Positions 36,427 through 46,541 of a stretch of DNA of 64,000 nucleotides are shown here, one piece after another (positions within the stretch are counted from its first letter, which is position 1; every line of letters starts with the position of its first letter). Where the stretch lies: NCBI RefSeq assembly GCF_001913155.1, contig NZ_CP018760.1, forward strand, positions 1,488,001 through 1,552,000, in the 5' to 3' direction. Under the pieces are notes generated by a model. That model did no database searches. It saw only the letters and a program-made list of their open reading frames with translations, and was not told the DNA's origin. The position numbers and the translations under genes are program-made. Source of the stretch: Maribacter hydrothermalis (lineage in GTDB: Bacteria; Bacteroidota; Bacteroidia; Flavobacteriales; Flavobacteriaceae).

Positions 36427-38859
36427 TTATTCTGACCGTAAACTCTTCACCGGATTTACAACTGCCGCTTTTATACTTTGATAACTTACCGTTACAATTG
36501 CTACAACAATTGCCAAAACTGCTGCAAGTGCAAAAATGCCTATCCCAATTTCTATTCGGTATGAAAAATCTTCTAACCATTTGTCCATAGCATACCAGCC
36601 TAATGGTAATGACACCAAAATTGCCACCCCAACCAATTTTAGGAAATCTACCGTAAGTCTGTATGAAATTTGACTTACAGTAGCTCCCAACACTTTTCTA
36701 ACACCGATTTCTTTTGTTCGTTTTTCGGCATTAAAGGCAGCTAATCCAAATAATCCCAAACAAGCAATAAAAATGGACAGCATAGTAAAAATGAAAAATA
36801 TCTGACTCAGTTTTTGTTCGGCTTCGTAGGTGGTATTGAAGGCTTCGTCCATAAAACGATAATCTAACGGTTGCCCTGGAGCCATGGCGTTCCATCTGCT
36901 TTCAATAGCAGCAATAGTATTTGCATAATCTCCACCACTAATGCGAACCGCCATATTCTCGGCATCCGAATTCAAAGACATGCCCAACGCTCTAATATTA
37001 TTACGTAACGATGAATAATGAAAGTCTTTGATTACCCCAATTATAGTATAGTATCTAGGATTTTCTAGATCTATTTCTTCAGAAATTCGAACACCTAACG
37101 CTTCTTCAGCGGACATATTCAAAATAGGCAATGTCGCTTCATTGATAAGTATAGCCGTAGAATCTGATGCATATTGCGGATTAAAATTACGCCCTGCAAC
37201 CAATTCCATTTCCATGGTTTTTAGGTAATCGGTATCTACTGCCCATTCTTGCATTTGTATAGCACTTTCTTGGTCCCTGGCACCTTCTTGAAAATAAGAG
37301 GTATCTGAACGCCAAGATGGTGTTGGGTAATAATTGCTCAACGTAGCGCTTTCAACATTAGCCATATCGGTAATTTGTTCTTTAAACGCTTTGGTTTTAG
37401 AACCTAAAGCACCCATTTCATTTATTAATACTACCTGGTCTTTTGTAAAGCCTAAATCTTTGCTTTGTATATAGTTCAGTTGCTGAAATACCACCAATGT
37501 GCTTACAATTAGAAATACCGAAATTGAAAATTGAAATATAACCAATGCATTACGCACCCTGCCGTTACCTACACTTTCTGCGCTACTACCTTTTAAAGTT
37601 TTAACCGGGGTAAATCTGGACATGAAAAATGCAGGATAGCTACCTGAAAATAATCCAAGCACTAATGTGGCTGCCAATAATATTAGCCAGAAAATGGGCT
37701 GAGCAAACGGAATTGCAATAGATTTACCCGTGAAACTATTGAAAAACGGCAATGCTATCAGTGTAATAATTAGAGCTGCTATTAGAGAAACAAATGCTAT
37801 TAAACCCGATTCGGTTAAAAATTGAAAAACCAGATTCATTTTGTTAGAACCCAAGGTTTTTCTAACTCCCACTTCTTTAGCTCTTTTTAAGGAATGTGCC
37901 GTTGACAAGTTCATAAAGTTTACACTTGCCAGAATTATTAAGAACAACCCAATAAATGAAAGAATGTATATGTTTTGAATACTACTTGTCGCATTCATTT
38001 CATTGACTCTATCCGAATATAAATGTATATCTGTCAGCGGTAATGTATGATATCGGATATAATTACCAGATGCTGCAAAGGACTCTGCCGTCATACCTGG
38101 AAAATACTTTTGTGCCCATGGTAACATATACCTTTCCAATATACCTTGTAAAGGTTCTTGAAAGTCTTCTGCCGTTGCTCCCGGTATTAATTTTATAAAC
38201 GTAAAGTAATTATTGCTACCCCATAATTCTTCTCTTGATGCCTCATTACCCGCCATTGCCAAGAAAACACTGTATTCATTAAAATAGCTATTTTTGGGCA
38301 TGTCGTCTACAACACCTGTTACGGTGTAGGTATCCGTATTATCTAAAAGTAAATTTTGTCCAATTACGTCTGTTGTTCCAAAATGTTTTTCGGCTGCAGA
38401 TTTTGTAAGTACTAAAGAGTTCGTTCCCGTTAATGCTGTTTTTGGGTTCCCTGCCAATAACTCTATTCCAAAGAATTCAAAAAAGGTAGAATCGGCATAA
38501 GTAATACGGTCTTCTTTGGCGCTTTTATCTCCTCCAACTTTTTTTACATACGAACTCCCTATAGTTCTAAAACGAACCGAGGCTTCTACCTGTGCATAAT
38601 CTCTTTTTAGGGTTTCTGCCATTGGTGGAGCAGATTCTCCAGATTTTGTTTCTGCACCGCCAAACTTAATATCTGTATCTATTCTATAAATACGGTCTGC
38701 ATCGGCAAACATTTTATCATAACTAAGCTCGTCGTAGATATAAAGCGAAATTATTAATGCCCCTGCCATACCTATGGCTAATCCGAATGTATTTAGGAAT
38801 GTAAAAAAGGCTTGCTTCTTTAAGCTTCTCCAGGCGATTTTTAGATAGTTTTTGAACAT
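36427..38859 (-). CDS. FtsX/MacB-type permease 6, first gene of a sigma54-type unit
   Basis: 810 residues. Starts MFKNYLKIAWRSLKKQAFFT. Coupling motifs RAKEVGVRKTLGSNKMNL and KRTKEIGVRKVLGATVSQI. Tail NPVKSLRSE. The 184-bp gap upstream carries a sigma54-like element (38930-38944) and the paired palindromes (38998-39036). Leader AAAAAACGAGAATC before the ATG is the same as for permease 8. Likely cotranscribed only with permease 5, so the two may form one functional pair (inference). Confidence 0.92.
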   Translation of the reverse strand: MFKNYLKIAWRSLKKQAFFTFLNTFGLAIGMAGALIISLYIYDELSYDKMFADADRIYRIDTDIKFGGAETKSGESAPPMAETLKRDYAQVEASVRFRTIGSSYVKKVGGDKSAKEDRITYADSTFFEFFGIELLAGNPKTALTGTNSLVLTKSAAEKHFGTTDVIGQNLLLDNTDTYTVTGVVDDMPKNSYFNEYSVFLAMAGNEASREELWGSNNYFTFIKLIPGATAEDFQEPLQGILERYMLPWAQKYFPGMTAESFAASGNYIRYHTLPLTDIHLYSDRVNEMNATSSIQNIYILSFIGLFLIILASVNFMNLSTAHSLKRAKEVGVRKTLGSNKMNLVFQFLTESGLIAFVSLIAALIITLIALPFFNSFTGKSIAIPFAQPIFWLILLAATLVLGLFSGSYPAFFMSRFTPVKTLKGSSAESVGNGRVRNALVIFQFSISVFLIVSTLVVFQQLNYIQSKDLGFTKDQVVLINEMGALGSKTKAFKEQITDMANVESATLSNYYPTPSWRSDTSYFQEGARDQESAIQMQEWAVDTDYLKTMEMELVAGRNFNPQYASDSTAILINEATLPILNMSAEEALGVRISEEIDLENPRYYTIIGVIKDFHYSSLRNNIRALGMSLNSDAENMAVRISGGDYANTIAAIESRWNAMAPGQPLDYRFMDEAFNTTYEAEQKLSQIFFIFTMLSIFIACLGLFGLAAFNAEKRTKEIGVRKVLGATVSQISYRLTVDFLKLVGVAILVSLPLGWYAMDKWLEDFSYRIEIGIGIFALAAVLAIVVAIVTVSYQSIKAAVVNPVKSLRSE

Positions 38860-38929
38860 GATTCTCGTTTTTTGATGCTTTATTATTAATAAAGAATGAT
38901 TGATGACACTTAGTTACTACATATCAAAT

Positions 38930-38944
38930 TCCATTTCCATGCCA
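38930..38944 (-). promoter_or_regulatory. Sigma54-like -24/-12 promoter before permease 6
   Basis: Minus strand reads TGGCATG-GAAA-TGGA, almost the same as before permease 4 (TGGCATG-GATT-TGGT). It begins 85 bp before the start codon. Confidence 0.6.
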
Positions 38945-38997
38945 CTAATACAAATTACTGATTATTAGTTAATTACAAATTTAATCAAAACATTAAG

Positions 38998-39036
38998 TGT
39001 CCAATATTTGGACGATTTGTGTCTAATATATTTACA
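38998..39036. promoter_or_regulatory. Paired 17-bp palindromes (enhancer-like) before permease 6
   Basis: TGTCCAATATTTGGACG (38998-39014) and TGTCTAATATATTTACA (39020-39036), start-to-start 22 bp; the first is a nearly perfect dyad. Proximal centre about 62 bp upstream of the -24 box, identical to the permease 4 layout. Confidence 0.7.
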
Positions 39037-39043
39037 ACTGATA

Positions 39044-41443
39044 TTACTCCGTTCGTAAACTTTTAATAGGATTAGCCCTTGCAGATTTCACAGCGTGATA
39101 ACTTACCGTAAGTATAGCCACAGACACTGCAATTAGACCCGCCAAAGCAAACACCCACCAGCTAATATCAATTTTATAGGCATACACATTCAGCCATTTA
39201 TTCATAGCGTACCACGCAAAAGGTGTTGCAATTAATATGGATATCAATACTAATCTTATAAAATCTTTTGATAACAGTGTTACGATACTGGAAACCTCGG
39301 CACCCAAAACTTTTCTTATTCCAATTTCTTTGGTGCGTAACATAGCGCTATAGGTGGCTAAACCAAACAATCCCAAACATGCTATTAAAATTGCTAAAAA
39401 GGAGAAAATGGTAAAAAGCTTTTTAAACCTAAAATCGGCTTGATACTGTTCATTGAAACTATCATCTAAAAAACTATATAAAAATGGTCTATGCGGTGCT
39501 AACTCTGCCCATTTTTGTCCAATACTGGTAATAGCTTGTTGCATATTATCTGTCTTTACTTTTAAAGAAATATACCTACCGTACTGTGAGTATCGCATGG
39601 ATAATGGTGCTACTTCTTGATGTAGCGATAAATAATTAAAATCTTTTACAACACCAACAATAGTTCCTTCTCTACCCCATTGCTGAAATTTCTTGCCAAT
39701 TATATCGGCTGGGTCAGCATAGCCAAATGTCTTAACGGCTGCTTCATTTACAATCATTGCCTGTACTGAATCTGTTACAAATTCTCTTGAGTATGCTCGT
39801 CCTGCCACTACTTCTATTTCATAATGAGGAATAAAATCAAAATCAATTTCGTACAAAAAGGGTTCAAAATGTTCCATACTCCCTTCAAAAGTTTCGATCT
39901 CTGTACCCGCTGCCGGAAAATGACTGCCCGGTACTGTTCGGGATCCCGCTACCGATATTACTTCGGGCAGATTTTTAAATTCGCTTTTTACAGTTTCTAT
40001 ATTGTCTAAAACTTGACCATCCCAATTAAAATCTATGACCAGTTGCTGCTCATTATCAAAGCCTAAATTTTTGTTTAGCATAAACCCTAATTGAAAATAA
40101 ACGATTACCGTACTCGCTATTAAAGCTATAGAGAGGCTAAACTGAAAAATTACCAAGCCTTTTCTTAGATTAACTCCTTGTGGCGATGAACTTACCAATC
40201 CTTTTAAAACACTAACAGGCTTAAAGCTAGATAATACAAACGCAGGATAACTACCTGCAAATAAACCGGTAATAATCGCTGTACCAAAATACAATGGTAA
40301 CATGAAGGAGTTAAAAACTTCATTCATATTAAACTGTTTTCCTGTAATGTTAGATAACCATGGTATACAGACAAAAACCACTACAAGCCCAATTATTGCA
40401 GCTATTAGAACCATGATTAAAGACTCACCTAAAAATTGATATACAAGTCCTTTTTTATCGGCTCCTATCACCTTTCTAACCCCTACTTCTTTTGCCCGCT
40501 CCATAGATCTTGCAGTCGCTAAATTCATAAAGTTGATACTTGCTATTACAAGAATAAAAAGTCCAATAATTGCAAAAATGTAAATGTTTGGCAGGCTGCC
40601 TACAATACCTGGTTGACGAACAGCACTGGATTTTAAGTACGCATCTTTTAGTGGCTCAAAATTAAGATTGTAGAAATATTGTTTTTCTTCTTCTGTTTGG
40701 CGCTTATCTAAAAATTCAGGCATTTTTAATTGAAAGGCATCGACATTGAAATTATCGCCTACCAAAAAATAGGTGTAAAAATCTACGTAGCCCCAAGCAT
40801 CAAAAATTTCAGGTCTAGATTGATAAAATGAACTCATAGAAAGCAATACATCAAAACTAAAATGTGAATTCTGAGGTACATCTTTCATTATACCTGTAAC
40901 TGTGTACTGCCCATCATTGGCTCTACCACCAACACCTTCAATTACTTTACCCATTGGGTCCTCATTACCAAAATATTTTTTTGCAGTGCTCTCAGTTAAC
41001 ACAATAGAATATGGTGCTTCTAAGGCAGTTCTTGGATTGCCCGAAACCAAGGGCCATGTAAATACATCAAAAACCGAAGCATCTACATAAAAGCAATCAC
41101 TTTCTTGAAAAGAATTGGAATTATATTCTAACAAAACATCTGACCTACCCGAAAATTGTACTTTCTCAACAACCTCTGAGAAATCTTCTTTAAGTGCCGA
41201 ACCAACTGGAGCATTGCCCCAAATCCATTTGTCCTTTACTTCTCCAGAACCCATATGGTGTACAACTCTATAGATATTATCTCCCTTTTCATGATAGCTA
41301 TCATATGAAAGTTCGTTGTTTATGAACATTATAATCATTAGAAAACAAGCCATGCCAATTGCTAGTCCGCCAATATTAATAATTGAATACCCTTTGTTCT
41401 TGGTAAGATTTCTCCAAGCTATTTTTAGATAATTTTTAAACAT
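39044..41443 (-). CDS. FtsX/MacB-type permease 7 of the array
   Basis: 799 residues from the ATG at 41441-41443 (MFKNYLKIAWRNLTKNKGYS). The frame continues 12 codons upstream (MEGARGRKKKRI), but these lie in the CCCCCTCC palindromic repeat and every paralogue starts at M(F/I/L)(K/R)N, so I reject that start. Coupling motifs RAKEVGVRKVIGADKKGL and LRTKEIGIRKVLGAEVSSI. Tail NPIKSLRTE. Probably the last gene of the transcript from the TolC promoter, since the permease 6 promoter region begins directly after its stop. Its stop codon lies 8 bp from the distal palindrome. Confidence 0.92.
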   Translation of the reverse strand: MFKNYLKIAWRNLTKNKGYSIINIGGLAIGMACFLMIIMFINNELSYDSYHEKGDNIYRVVHHMGSGEVKDKWIWGNAPVGSALKEDFSEVVEKVQFSGRSDVLLEYNSNSFQESDCFYVDASVFDVFTWPLVSGNPRTALEAPYSIVLTESTAKKYFGNEDPMGKVIEGVGGRANDGQYTVTGIMKDVPQNSHFSFDVLLSMSSFYQSRPEIFDAWGYVDFYTYFLVGDNFNVDAFQLKMPEFLDKRQTEEEKQYFYNLNFEPLKDAYLKSSAVRQPGIVGSLPNIYIFAIIGLFILVIASINFMNLATARSMERAKEVGVRKVIGADKKGLVYQFLGESLIMVLIAAIIGLVVVFVCIPWLSNITGKQFNMNEVFNSFMLPLYFGTAIITGLFAGSYPAFVLSSFKPVSVLKGLVSSSPQGVNLRKGLVIFQFSLSIALIASTVIVYFQLGFMLNKNLGFDNEQQLVIDFNWDGQVLDNIETVKSEFKNLPEVISVAGSRTVPGSHFPAAGTEIETFEGSMEHFEPFLYEIDFDFIPHYEIEVVAGRAYSREFVTDSVQAMIVNEAAVKTFGYADPADIIGKKFQQWGREGTIVGVVKDFNYLSLHQEVAPLSMRYSQYGRYISLKVKTDNMQQAITSIGQKWAELAPHRPFLYSFLDDSFNEQYQADFRFKKLFTIFSFLAILIACLGLFGLATYSAMLRTKEIGIRKVLGAEVSSIVTLLSKDFIRLVLISILIATPFAWYAMNKWLNVYAYKIDISWWVFALAGLIAVSVAILTVSYHAVKSARANPIKSLRTE

Positions 41444-41460
41444 AATTCTCTTTTTTTTCC

Positions 41461-41536
41461 TCCCCCTAGCCCCCTCCAAAGGAGGGGGAATGGCTTGGTG
41501 TTTATTATTTACTCCCTTCCCTTCGGGAAGGGTTGG
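41461..41536. repeat. CCCCCTCC palindromic repeat between permeases 7 and 8
   Basis: A palindrome with arms CCCCCTCC and GGAGGGGG around AAA, then TGGCTTGGTG, then a second palindrome CCCTTCCC-TTC-GGGAAGGG and a GGGATTTTACTCC end. The same composite recurs at 44038 and, in part, at 48975. It separates two permease genes without breaking either; it may form mRNA hairpins. Confidence 0.85.
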
Positions 41537-41546
41537 GGATGGGATT

Positions 41547-44021
41547 TTACTCCGTGCGTAAACTCTTTATAGGATTTACAATTGCCGCTTTTATTGCTTG
41601 AAACCCCATTGTTATCATTGCAATGACTAAAGCCATACCACCAGATAATAGAAACACCCACCAAGGAATGTCAATTTTATATGCAAAATCTTGCAACCAT
41701 TTATCCATAAAATACCATGCAACAGGTGACGCAATCAACATGGCAATTACAATTACCTTCACAAAATCGCTGGCAAGCAATTGTACTATTTCGGCAATGC
41801 TTGCACCCAAAACTTTTCTTATTCCAATTTCCTTTGTTTTTTGCTGGGCGTTGAATGCTATTAAACCTAATAAGCCCATACAAGCAATAAATATGGTCAA
41901 GAATGAAAACACACCAAACAAATTTGCTTGTCTCTTGTCGGATATATACCCGGTGTTTAAATCATCGTCTAGAAAAGAATATTCAAAAGGAACATTAGGT
42001 TGATAGGCATTCCATTTATTCTCAATGGCGGACATCAATTTCCCAATATTATCAGATTTTACTTTTAAGGTGATATATGAAACACCCGTATCATAACTTT
42101 CTGAAGTATTCGAGAATAGAGCAAATGGTGTAATGTGACTATGCAGCGACTCTAAATTAAAATCTTTTAAAACACCAACAACTTTATACGATTCCATTCT
42201 ACCACCAGGATACTGAATCATGCTTCCAATGGGGTTTTCCCATCCTATTTGTTTTGCCGCGGCTTCATTAATTACTACGGATAAGGAATCATTAAAATTG
42301 GTATCAAAACCTCTACCTTCTATCAGCTTTAAGTCTAAGGTTGACATAAAATGCTCATCAACCAAAAAGGACTGTAATGAAATGTCTTTTGCAATATTAT
42401 CTTCGGTATTACTTGCTTCTGGAGTGTAAAAGTCCCCAAAATTGCCCCTTGTAATCATTCCCGATGAAATGGCCGCACTTTTTACTTCAGATAAAGCTTC
42501 TAGTTCTGACCTAAATGTTTCTTCACTACTACCTAATTTTTCTGTGTTTTGTAGCACCAATAAGTTCTCTTTATCATATCCTAAATCACGATTTTGTGTA
42601 TAGTTTAGTTGCAGATATACAATACTGGTGGCGATAATCATAATTATAGCCACCGTAAACTGAAAGACCACCAATCCGTTTCTAACGAATCCACTTTTAC
42701 TGTTAGATACTTTTGATACTCCTTTTAACACATTTACCGCTTTGAACGAAGTCAGATAAAATGCCGGGTAGATGCCCGCCAAAAGTGCAGTCAGCAAACT
42801 AAGACCAATAATAAATAACCAAATACCATTTTCAAAAATGGAATTGAAAGAGATTGTTTTACCTGCCAATTGATTGAAAAATGGTAATAATATCCAAACC
42901 AATAACACAGCCAAAAGTGTAGATACCGCGGTATAAAAAATGGCTTCCGCTAGAAACTGTTTTATAAGCTGAACTCTAGGTGAACCCAGTACTTTTCGAA
43001 TGCCAATTTCTTTACTTCTTTTTGCCGCTTGCGCCGTCGCTAAATTGACAAAATTAACCGAGGCAAGTATTATAATAAAAAACGCAATTATCGCAAAAAT
43101 ATACAAGTTTTTAATATTGTTTTGCTCTGAGATTACAGATTCTATTTCACCAGAATGTAAATGAATATCGGTTAAAGGCTGTAAGTGTAAATCCCATTTA
43201 TTACCATTTTCTAAAAACTCTTCGTAAGGCTGACCTATTCTGTCAAAAGCGTTTGCCGCATGTACTCTTATCAATTCTGGAAACTGGGATTCTAAATGAG
43301 CAATTGCATTGGGGTTCGCAGCTGCTTTATCGGTCAACTTTACATATGTCGCCATTTGTAGCCATACCCAGCTCCAATTAAAACGTTTTACATTTTCAAA
43401 ATTAGAGACAGGTACTAACATATCAAATTTTACAGATGCATGTAGATTGCTCATGTCCTCTAATACTCCGGTAACTTTCAATGGTTTTCTTTCCTTACCA
43501 TAGAAAAGAATTTTACCTAATGGATTAACATCTCCAAAATATTTCTTCGCAATACTGTTGGTTACAACTACACTATTTTCATCTTGAAGACTACTTTTTG
43601 GGTCACCTTTTAACATTGGATAACTTAACACTTCTAAAAAGTTGGCATCTACTGCAAAAACATTTTCTTCATTAAAAATTTGTTTTTCTGTACCGTTAGA
43701 ATACTCAAGAACATCTACGCCTGGTCTATAAATACGGGTATAACTTTCAATCTCCGGGAAATTGGCAACCAGTGTTTCGCCCGCTGGAGGGGGAGTGTAA
43801 CCAGCATAGAACTCACCATCGCCCATTTTACCATTTAAATTAACCCGATACACTTGGTCGGCATCATTAAAAAATTGGTCGTAACTTAATTCGTCGGTTA
43901 CAAAAAGGGCTATCAAAATAACACAGGTCAACCCAATTGCCAATCCAGATATATTGATGATGCTATTGCTCTTATATCTAAATGCATTTCTAAAAGCTAT
44001 TTTAAAATTGTTTTTAAACAT
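41547..44021 (-). CDS. FtsX/MacB-type permease 8 of the array
   Basis: 824 residues, the longest of the set. Starts MFKNNFKIAFRNAFRYKSNS. Coupling motifs RSKEIGIRKVLGSPRVQL and QKTKEIGIRKVLGASIAEI. Tail NPIKSLRTE. It lies between two copies of the CCCCCTCC composite repeat (41461 and 44038), which could promote recombination that duplicates or deletes exactly this gene. Leader AAAAAAACGAGAATC before the ATG. Intact. Confidence 0.92.
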   Translation of the reverse strand: MFKNNFKIAFRNAFRYKSNSIINISGLAIGLTCVILIALFVTDELSYDQFFNDADQVYRVNLNGKMGDGEFYAGYTPPPAGETLVANFPEIESYTRIYRPGVDVLEYSNGTEKQIFNEENVFAVDANFLEVLSYPMLKGDPKSSLQDENSVVVTNSIAKKYFGDVNPLGKILFYGKERKPLKVTGVLEDMSNLHASVKFDMLVPVSNFENVKRFNWSWVWLQMATYVKLTDKAAANPNAIAHLESQFPELIRVHAANAFDRIGQPYEEFLENGNKWDLHLQPLTDIHLHSGEIESVISEQNNIKNLYIFAIIAFFIIILASVNFVNLATAQAAKRSKEIGIRKVLGSPRVQLIKQFLAEAIFYTAVSTLLAVLLVWILLPFFNQLAGKTISFNSIFENGIWLFIIGLSLLTALLAGIYPAFYLTSFKAVNVLKGVSKVSNSKSGFVRNGLVVFQFTVAIIMIIATSIVYLQLNYTQNRDLGYDKENLLVLQNTEKLGSSEETFRSELEALSEVKSAAISSGMITRGNFGDFYTPEASNTEDNIAKDISLQSFLVDEHFMSTLDLKLIEGRGFDTNFNDSLSVVINEAAAKQIGWENPIGSMIQYPGGRMESYKVVGVLKDFNLESLHSHITPFALFSNTSESYDTGVSYITLKVKSDNIGKLMSAIENKWNAYQPNVPFEYSFLDDDLNTGYISDKRQANLFGVFSFLTIFIACMGLLGLIAFNAQQKTKEIGIRKVLGASIAEIVQLLASDFVKVIVIAMLIASPVAWYFMDKWLQDFAYKIDIPWWVFLLSGGMALVIAMITMGFQAIKAAIVNPIKSLRTE

Positions 44022-44037
44022 GATTCTCGTTTTTTTC

Positions 44038-44146
44038 CTCCCCTAACCCCCTCCAATACTTCGGCTACGCTCAGCACAAGTGGAGGGGGAATGGCTTGGT
44101 GATTATTATTGACTCCCTTCCCTTCGGGAAGGGCTGGGGATGGGAT
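44038..44146. repeat. CCCCCTCC palindromic repeat interrupted by a TTCGGCTACGCTCAG element
   Basis: Same composite as at 41461, but the loop of the first palindrome contains an extra segment of about 24 bp with CTTCGGCTACGCTCAG, which also occurs as an inverted repeat at 49954-50011. The rest (TGGCTTGGTG, CCCTTCCC-TTC-GGGAAGGG) is kept. Confidence 0.85.
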
Positions 44147-44147
44147 T

Positions 44148-46496
44148 TTACTCCGACCGTAAACTCTTTACAGGATTTACCCTTGCTGCATTGATAGCTT
44201 GAAAACTGATAGTAAATAAAGCTATTAGTATTGCCACTGCCCCAGCTATAACAAATGCCCAAGCATTAATGGTTACACGATATGCATACCCTTCTAACCA
44301 GTTTTGCATCAGTAGCCATGCAATGGGTATAGCGATGATTATTGCCATGAACACCAAGCGCATAAAATCTTTAGACAACAAGCCTACTATTCCTGTAATG
44401 CTAGAGCCTAATACTTTACGCACTCCTATTTCTTTTCTACGTTGGTCTGCTGTAAAGGCTGATAAGCCGAACAACCCTAAACAAGAAATTAGAATGGCAA
44501 GCAGTGCGAATACCTGAGAGAGATTACCTATCAACTTTTCACTTTTAAACTTGGCATCATAGGTGTCATCAACAAATTCATACTCGAAAGGAAAAGCGGA
44601 ATTAAACTTTTTCAATGATGCCTCCATTGTAGCCAATGCCGCTGTTGTTGCTACGCCCGGCTTCGCTTTTACATACATAAAACGCCCTTGGCTTGGGTCA
44701 TTAAAAAATATGACCGGGTCACTAGAACCGTACATGTCGTCATAGACATAATCTTTTACTACGCCAATTACCGGGTAATCTTCTTCTATAGTTTTACCAA
44801 TAACGCTGCCGCTCCCCATTAATTTTGCGAACGATTCACTAACAATTATATTGACACTATCTTGAGCGGGATTGTTACTAAATCCTCGTCCTTCAATGAT
44901 TTCCAAGCCAGCAGTGTTAAAAAAATCTGCCGTAATATCACGTACAGACACCAATACATCTTCTGTATCTACACCGCCTTGCCAACTTAATCCCGATGTA
45001 TTATTTCCGCCGGATAAAATATCGGAATTAATGAGTCCGATGCTTTCTATCATCCCTGTAGTTTTCATGTCTGCTTCTATCGGGTTGAAGTTTTTAATCA
45101 TATCTCCGGTAACAGGAATCTTCACTAGGTTTTCTTTATTGTAACCCAGATCGCGCCCCTTTACATGTTGTACTTGTTGGTAGACGATAATAGTACATAT
45201 GATAAATACGATGGATACTACAAATTGTGTCGCTACCAATCCTTTTCTAATAAACGATGCGCTGCCTTTTGTTCTGCGTGCTCCTTTCAACACATCTACA
45301 GGTCTAAAAGAAGACAAATAGAACGCCGGATACCAACCTGCTACCAATCCGCATATCAGGGTAATTCCCAATAGTACTGCTATATGAATAGGATTGAACA
45401 GACTAAAGTCTAGCTGTTTATCTATCATCATATTAAACTGGGGCACCAATAATTTTAACAACACCACACTTAGTACAGCAGATAATGTTGCCGTGATGAT
45501 AGCTTCTGCCATGAACTGAGAAATCAAGCCTTTTCTTCCTGAGCCTAATACCTTTCGTACACCCACTTCATTTGCTCGTTTTTCACTTCTAGCCGTAGCT
45601 AAGTTCATAAAGTTGATACAGGCAATTAATAGAATAATTATGGCGATTAGGCTAAACAGTCTTACATAAGTTATTTGCCCTCCTATATTTTTACCTCCCT
45701 CAAATACCGACTTTAAATGCCAGTCTTTCATAGAAAATAAAAAGGCGATTGTTTCGTCATCTTCCGTTTTCATAGGAAGTATTGCTTTTACTTTCCTATT
45801 GACAACATCAAAATTTGCTTCGGGAGAAAGTTCCACAAAAGTGTCTGAAAAATTGGCTCCGTACTCCTTTACCCATTCATTATCTTGTGCAAACCGCTCA
45901 AATGGAACAACCCAGTCAAAACTATAGGTTACATTGTGCGGCAAATCTTCATAAACTCCTGAAACGGTGTAACTCTCTAAGTTGTTTATTTTAATTACCT
46001 TGTTAATGGCTGAAGTATTTTCCCCAAATAATTGGGTAGCCGTTTCTTGTGAGATGACCATGGCATCTACATCATTAAAAGCGGTTTCTAAATTACCTTC
46101 TACGAATGAGAGACTGAACATGCTCAAAAAGTCCGGATCTGCATATCGCCCAAATTTATTGATGGACGTTTCTCCTACTTGAAATAAAAAATCTTCTCCT
46201 TTTGTTCGTGCAGACCCAACAATGCCTGGCACTTCAACTTTTAAAACTTCTGCTAACGGACCGGGAGTCGCCTGAAAAAATGTACGCCATTCCCCTTCGT
46301 ACTCTTGATTGGTCGGTACATAATACACTACATCTTGCTTCTCAAAATTAGCATCATAACCAACCTCATCTTCTACCCAAAGCAAAATCGTTGCAGCACA
46401 GGTAATGCCTATTGCCAAACCAAATATATTCAGCATGCTATAGCCTTTGTTCTTCCAAAGGTTTCGCCAAGCGATTTTTATATAGTTCTTTATCAT
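44148..46496 (-). CDS. FtsX/MacB-type permease 9 of the array
   Basis: 782 residues from the ATG at 46494-46496 (MIKNYIKIAWRNLWKNKGYS); a start 15 codons upstream is possible but breaks the family pattern. Coupling motifs RANEVGVRKVLGSGRKGL and QRRKEIGVRKVLGSSITGI. Tail NPVKSLRSE. Leader AAAAAGAACATT. It follows permease 10 by 45 bp on the same strand. Full duplicated fold, no damage. Confidence 0.92.
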   Translation of the reverse strand: MIKNYIKIAWRNLWKNKGYSMLNIFGLAIGITCAATILLWVEDEVGYDANFEKQDVVYYVPTNQEYEGEWRTFFQATPGPLAEVLKVEVPGIVGSARTKGEDFLFQVGETSINKFGRYADPDFLSMFSLSFVEGNLETAFNDVDAMVISQETATQLFGENTSAINKVIKINNLESYTVSGVYEDLPHNVTYSFDWVVPFERFAQDNEWVKEYGANFSDTFVELSPEANFDVVNRKVKAILPMKTEDDETIAFLFSMKDWHLKSVFEGGKNIGGQITYVRLFSLIAIIILLIACINFMNLATARSEKRANEVGVRKVLGSGRKGLISQFMAEAIITATLSAVLSVVLLKLLVPQFNMMIDKQLDFSLFNPIHIAVLLGITLICGLVAGWYPAFYLSSFRPVDVLKGARRTKGSASFIRKGLVATQFVVSIVFIICTIIVYQQVQHVKGRDLGYNKENLVKIPVTGDMIKNFNPIEADMKTTGMIESIGLINSDILSGGNNTSGLSWQGGVDTEDVLVSVRDITADFFNTAGLEIIEGRGFSNNPAQDSVNIIVSESFAKLMGSGSVIGKTIEEDYPVIGVVKDYVYDDMYGSSDPVIFFNDPSQGRFMYVKAKPGVATTAALATMEASLKKFNSAFPFEYEFVDDTYDAKFKSEKLIGNLSQVFALLAILISCLGLFGLSAFTADQRRKEIGVRKVLGSSITGIVGLLSKDFMRLVFMAIIIAIPIAWLLMQNWLEGYAYRVTINAWAFVIAGAVAILIALFTISFQAINAARVNPVKSLRSE

Positions 46497-46541
46497 AATG
46501 TTCTTTTTACTCCCTTTAGAGAAGGAATGAGGATTAGACAA

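Noticed and set aside
41444..41479. Upstream start MEGARGRKKKRI for permease 7 (and MEGARGRKNQKI for permease 10)
   Set aside because: These codons are the translated CCCCCTCC palindromic repeat; all paralogues start at M(F/I/L)(K/R)N.
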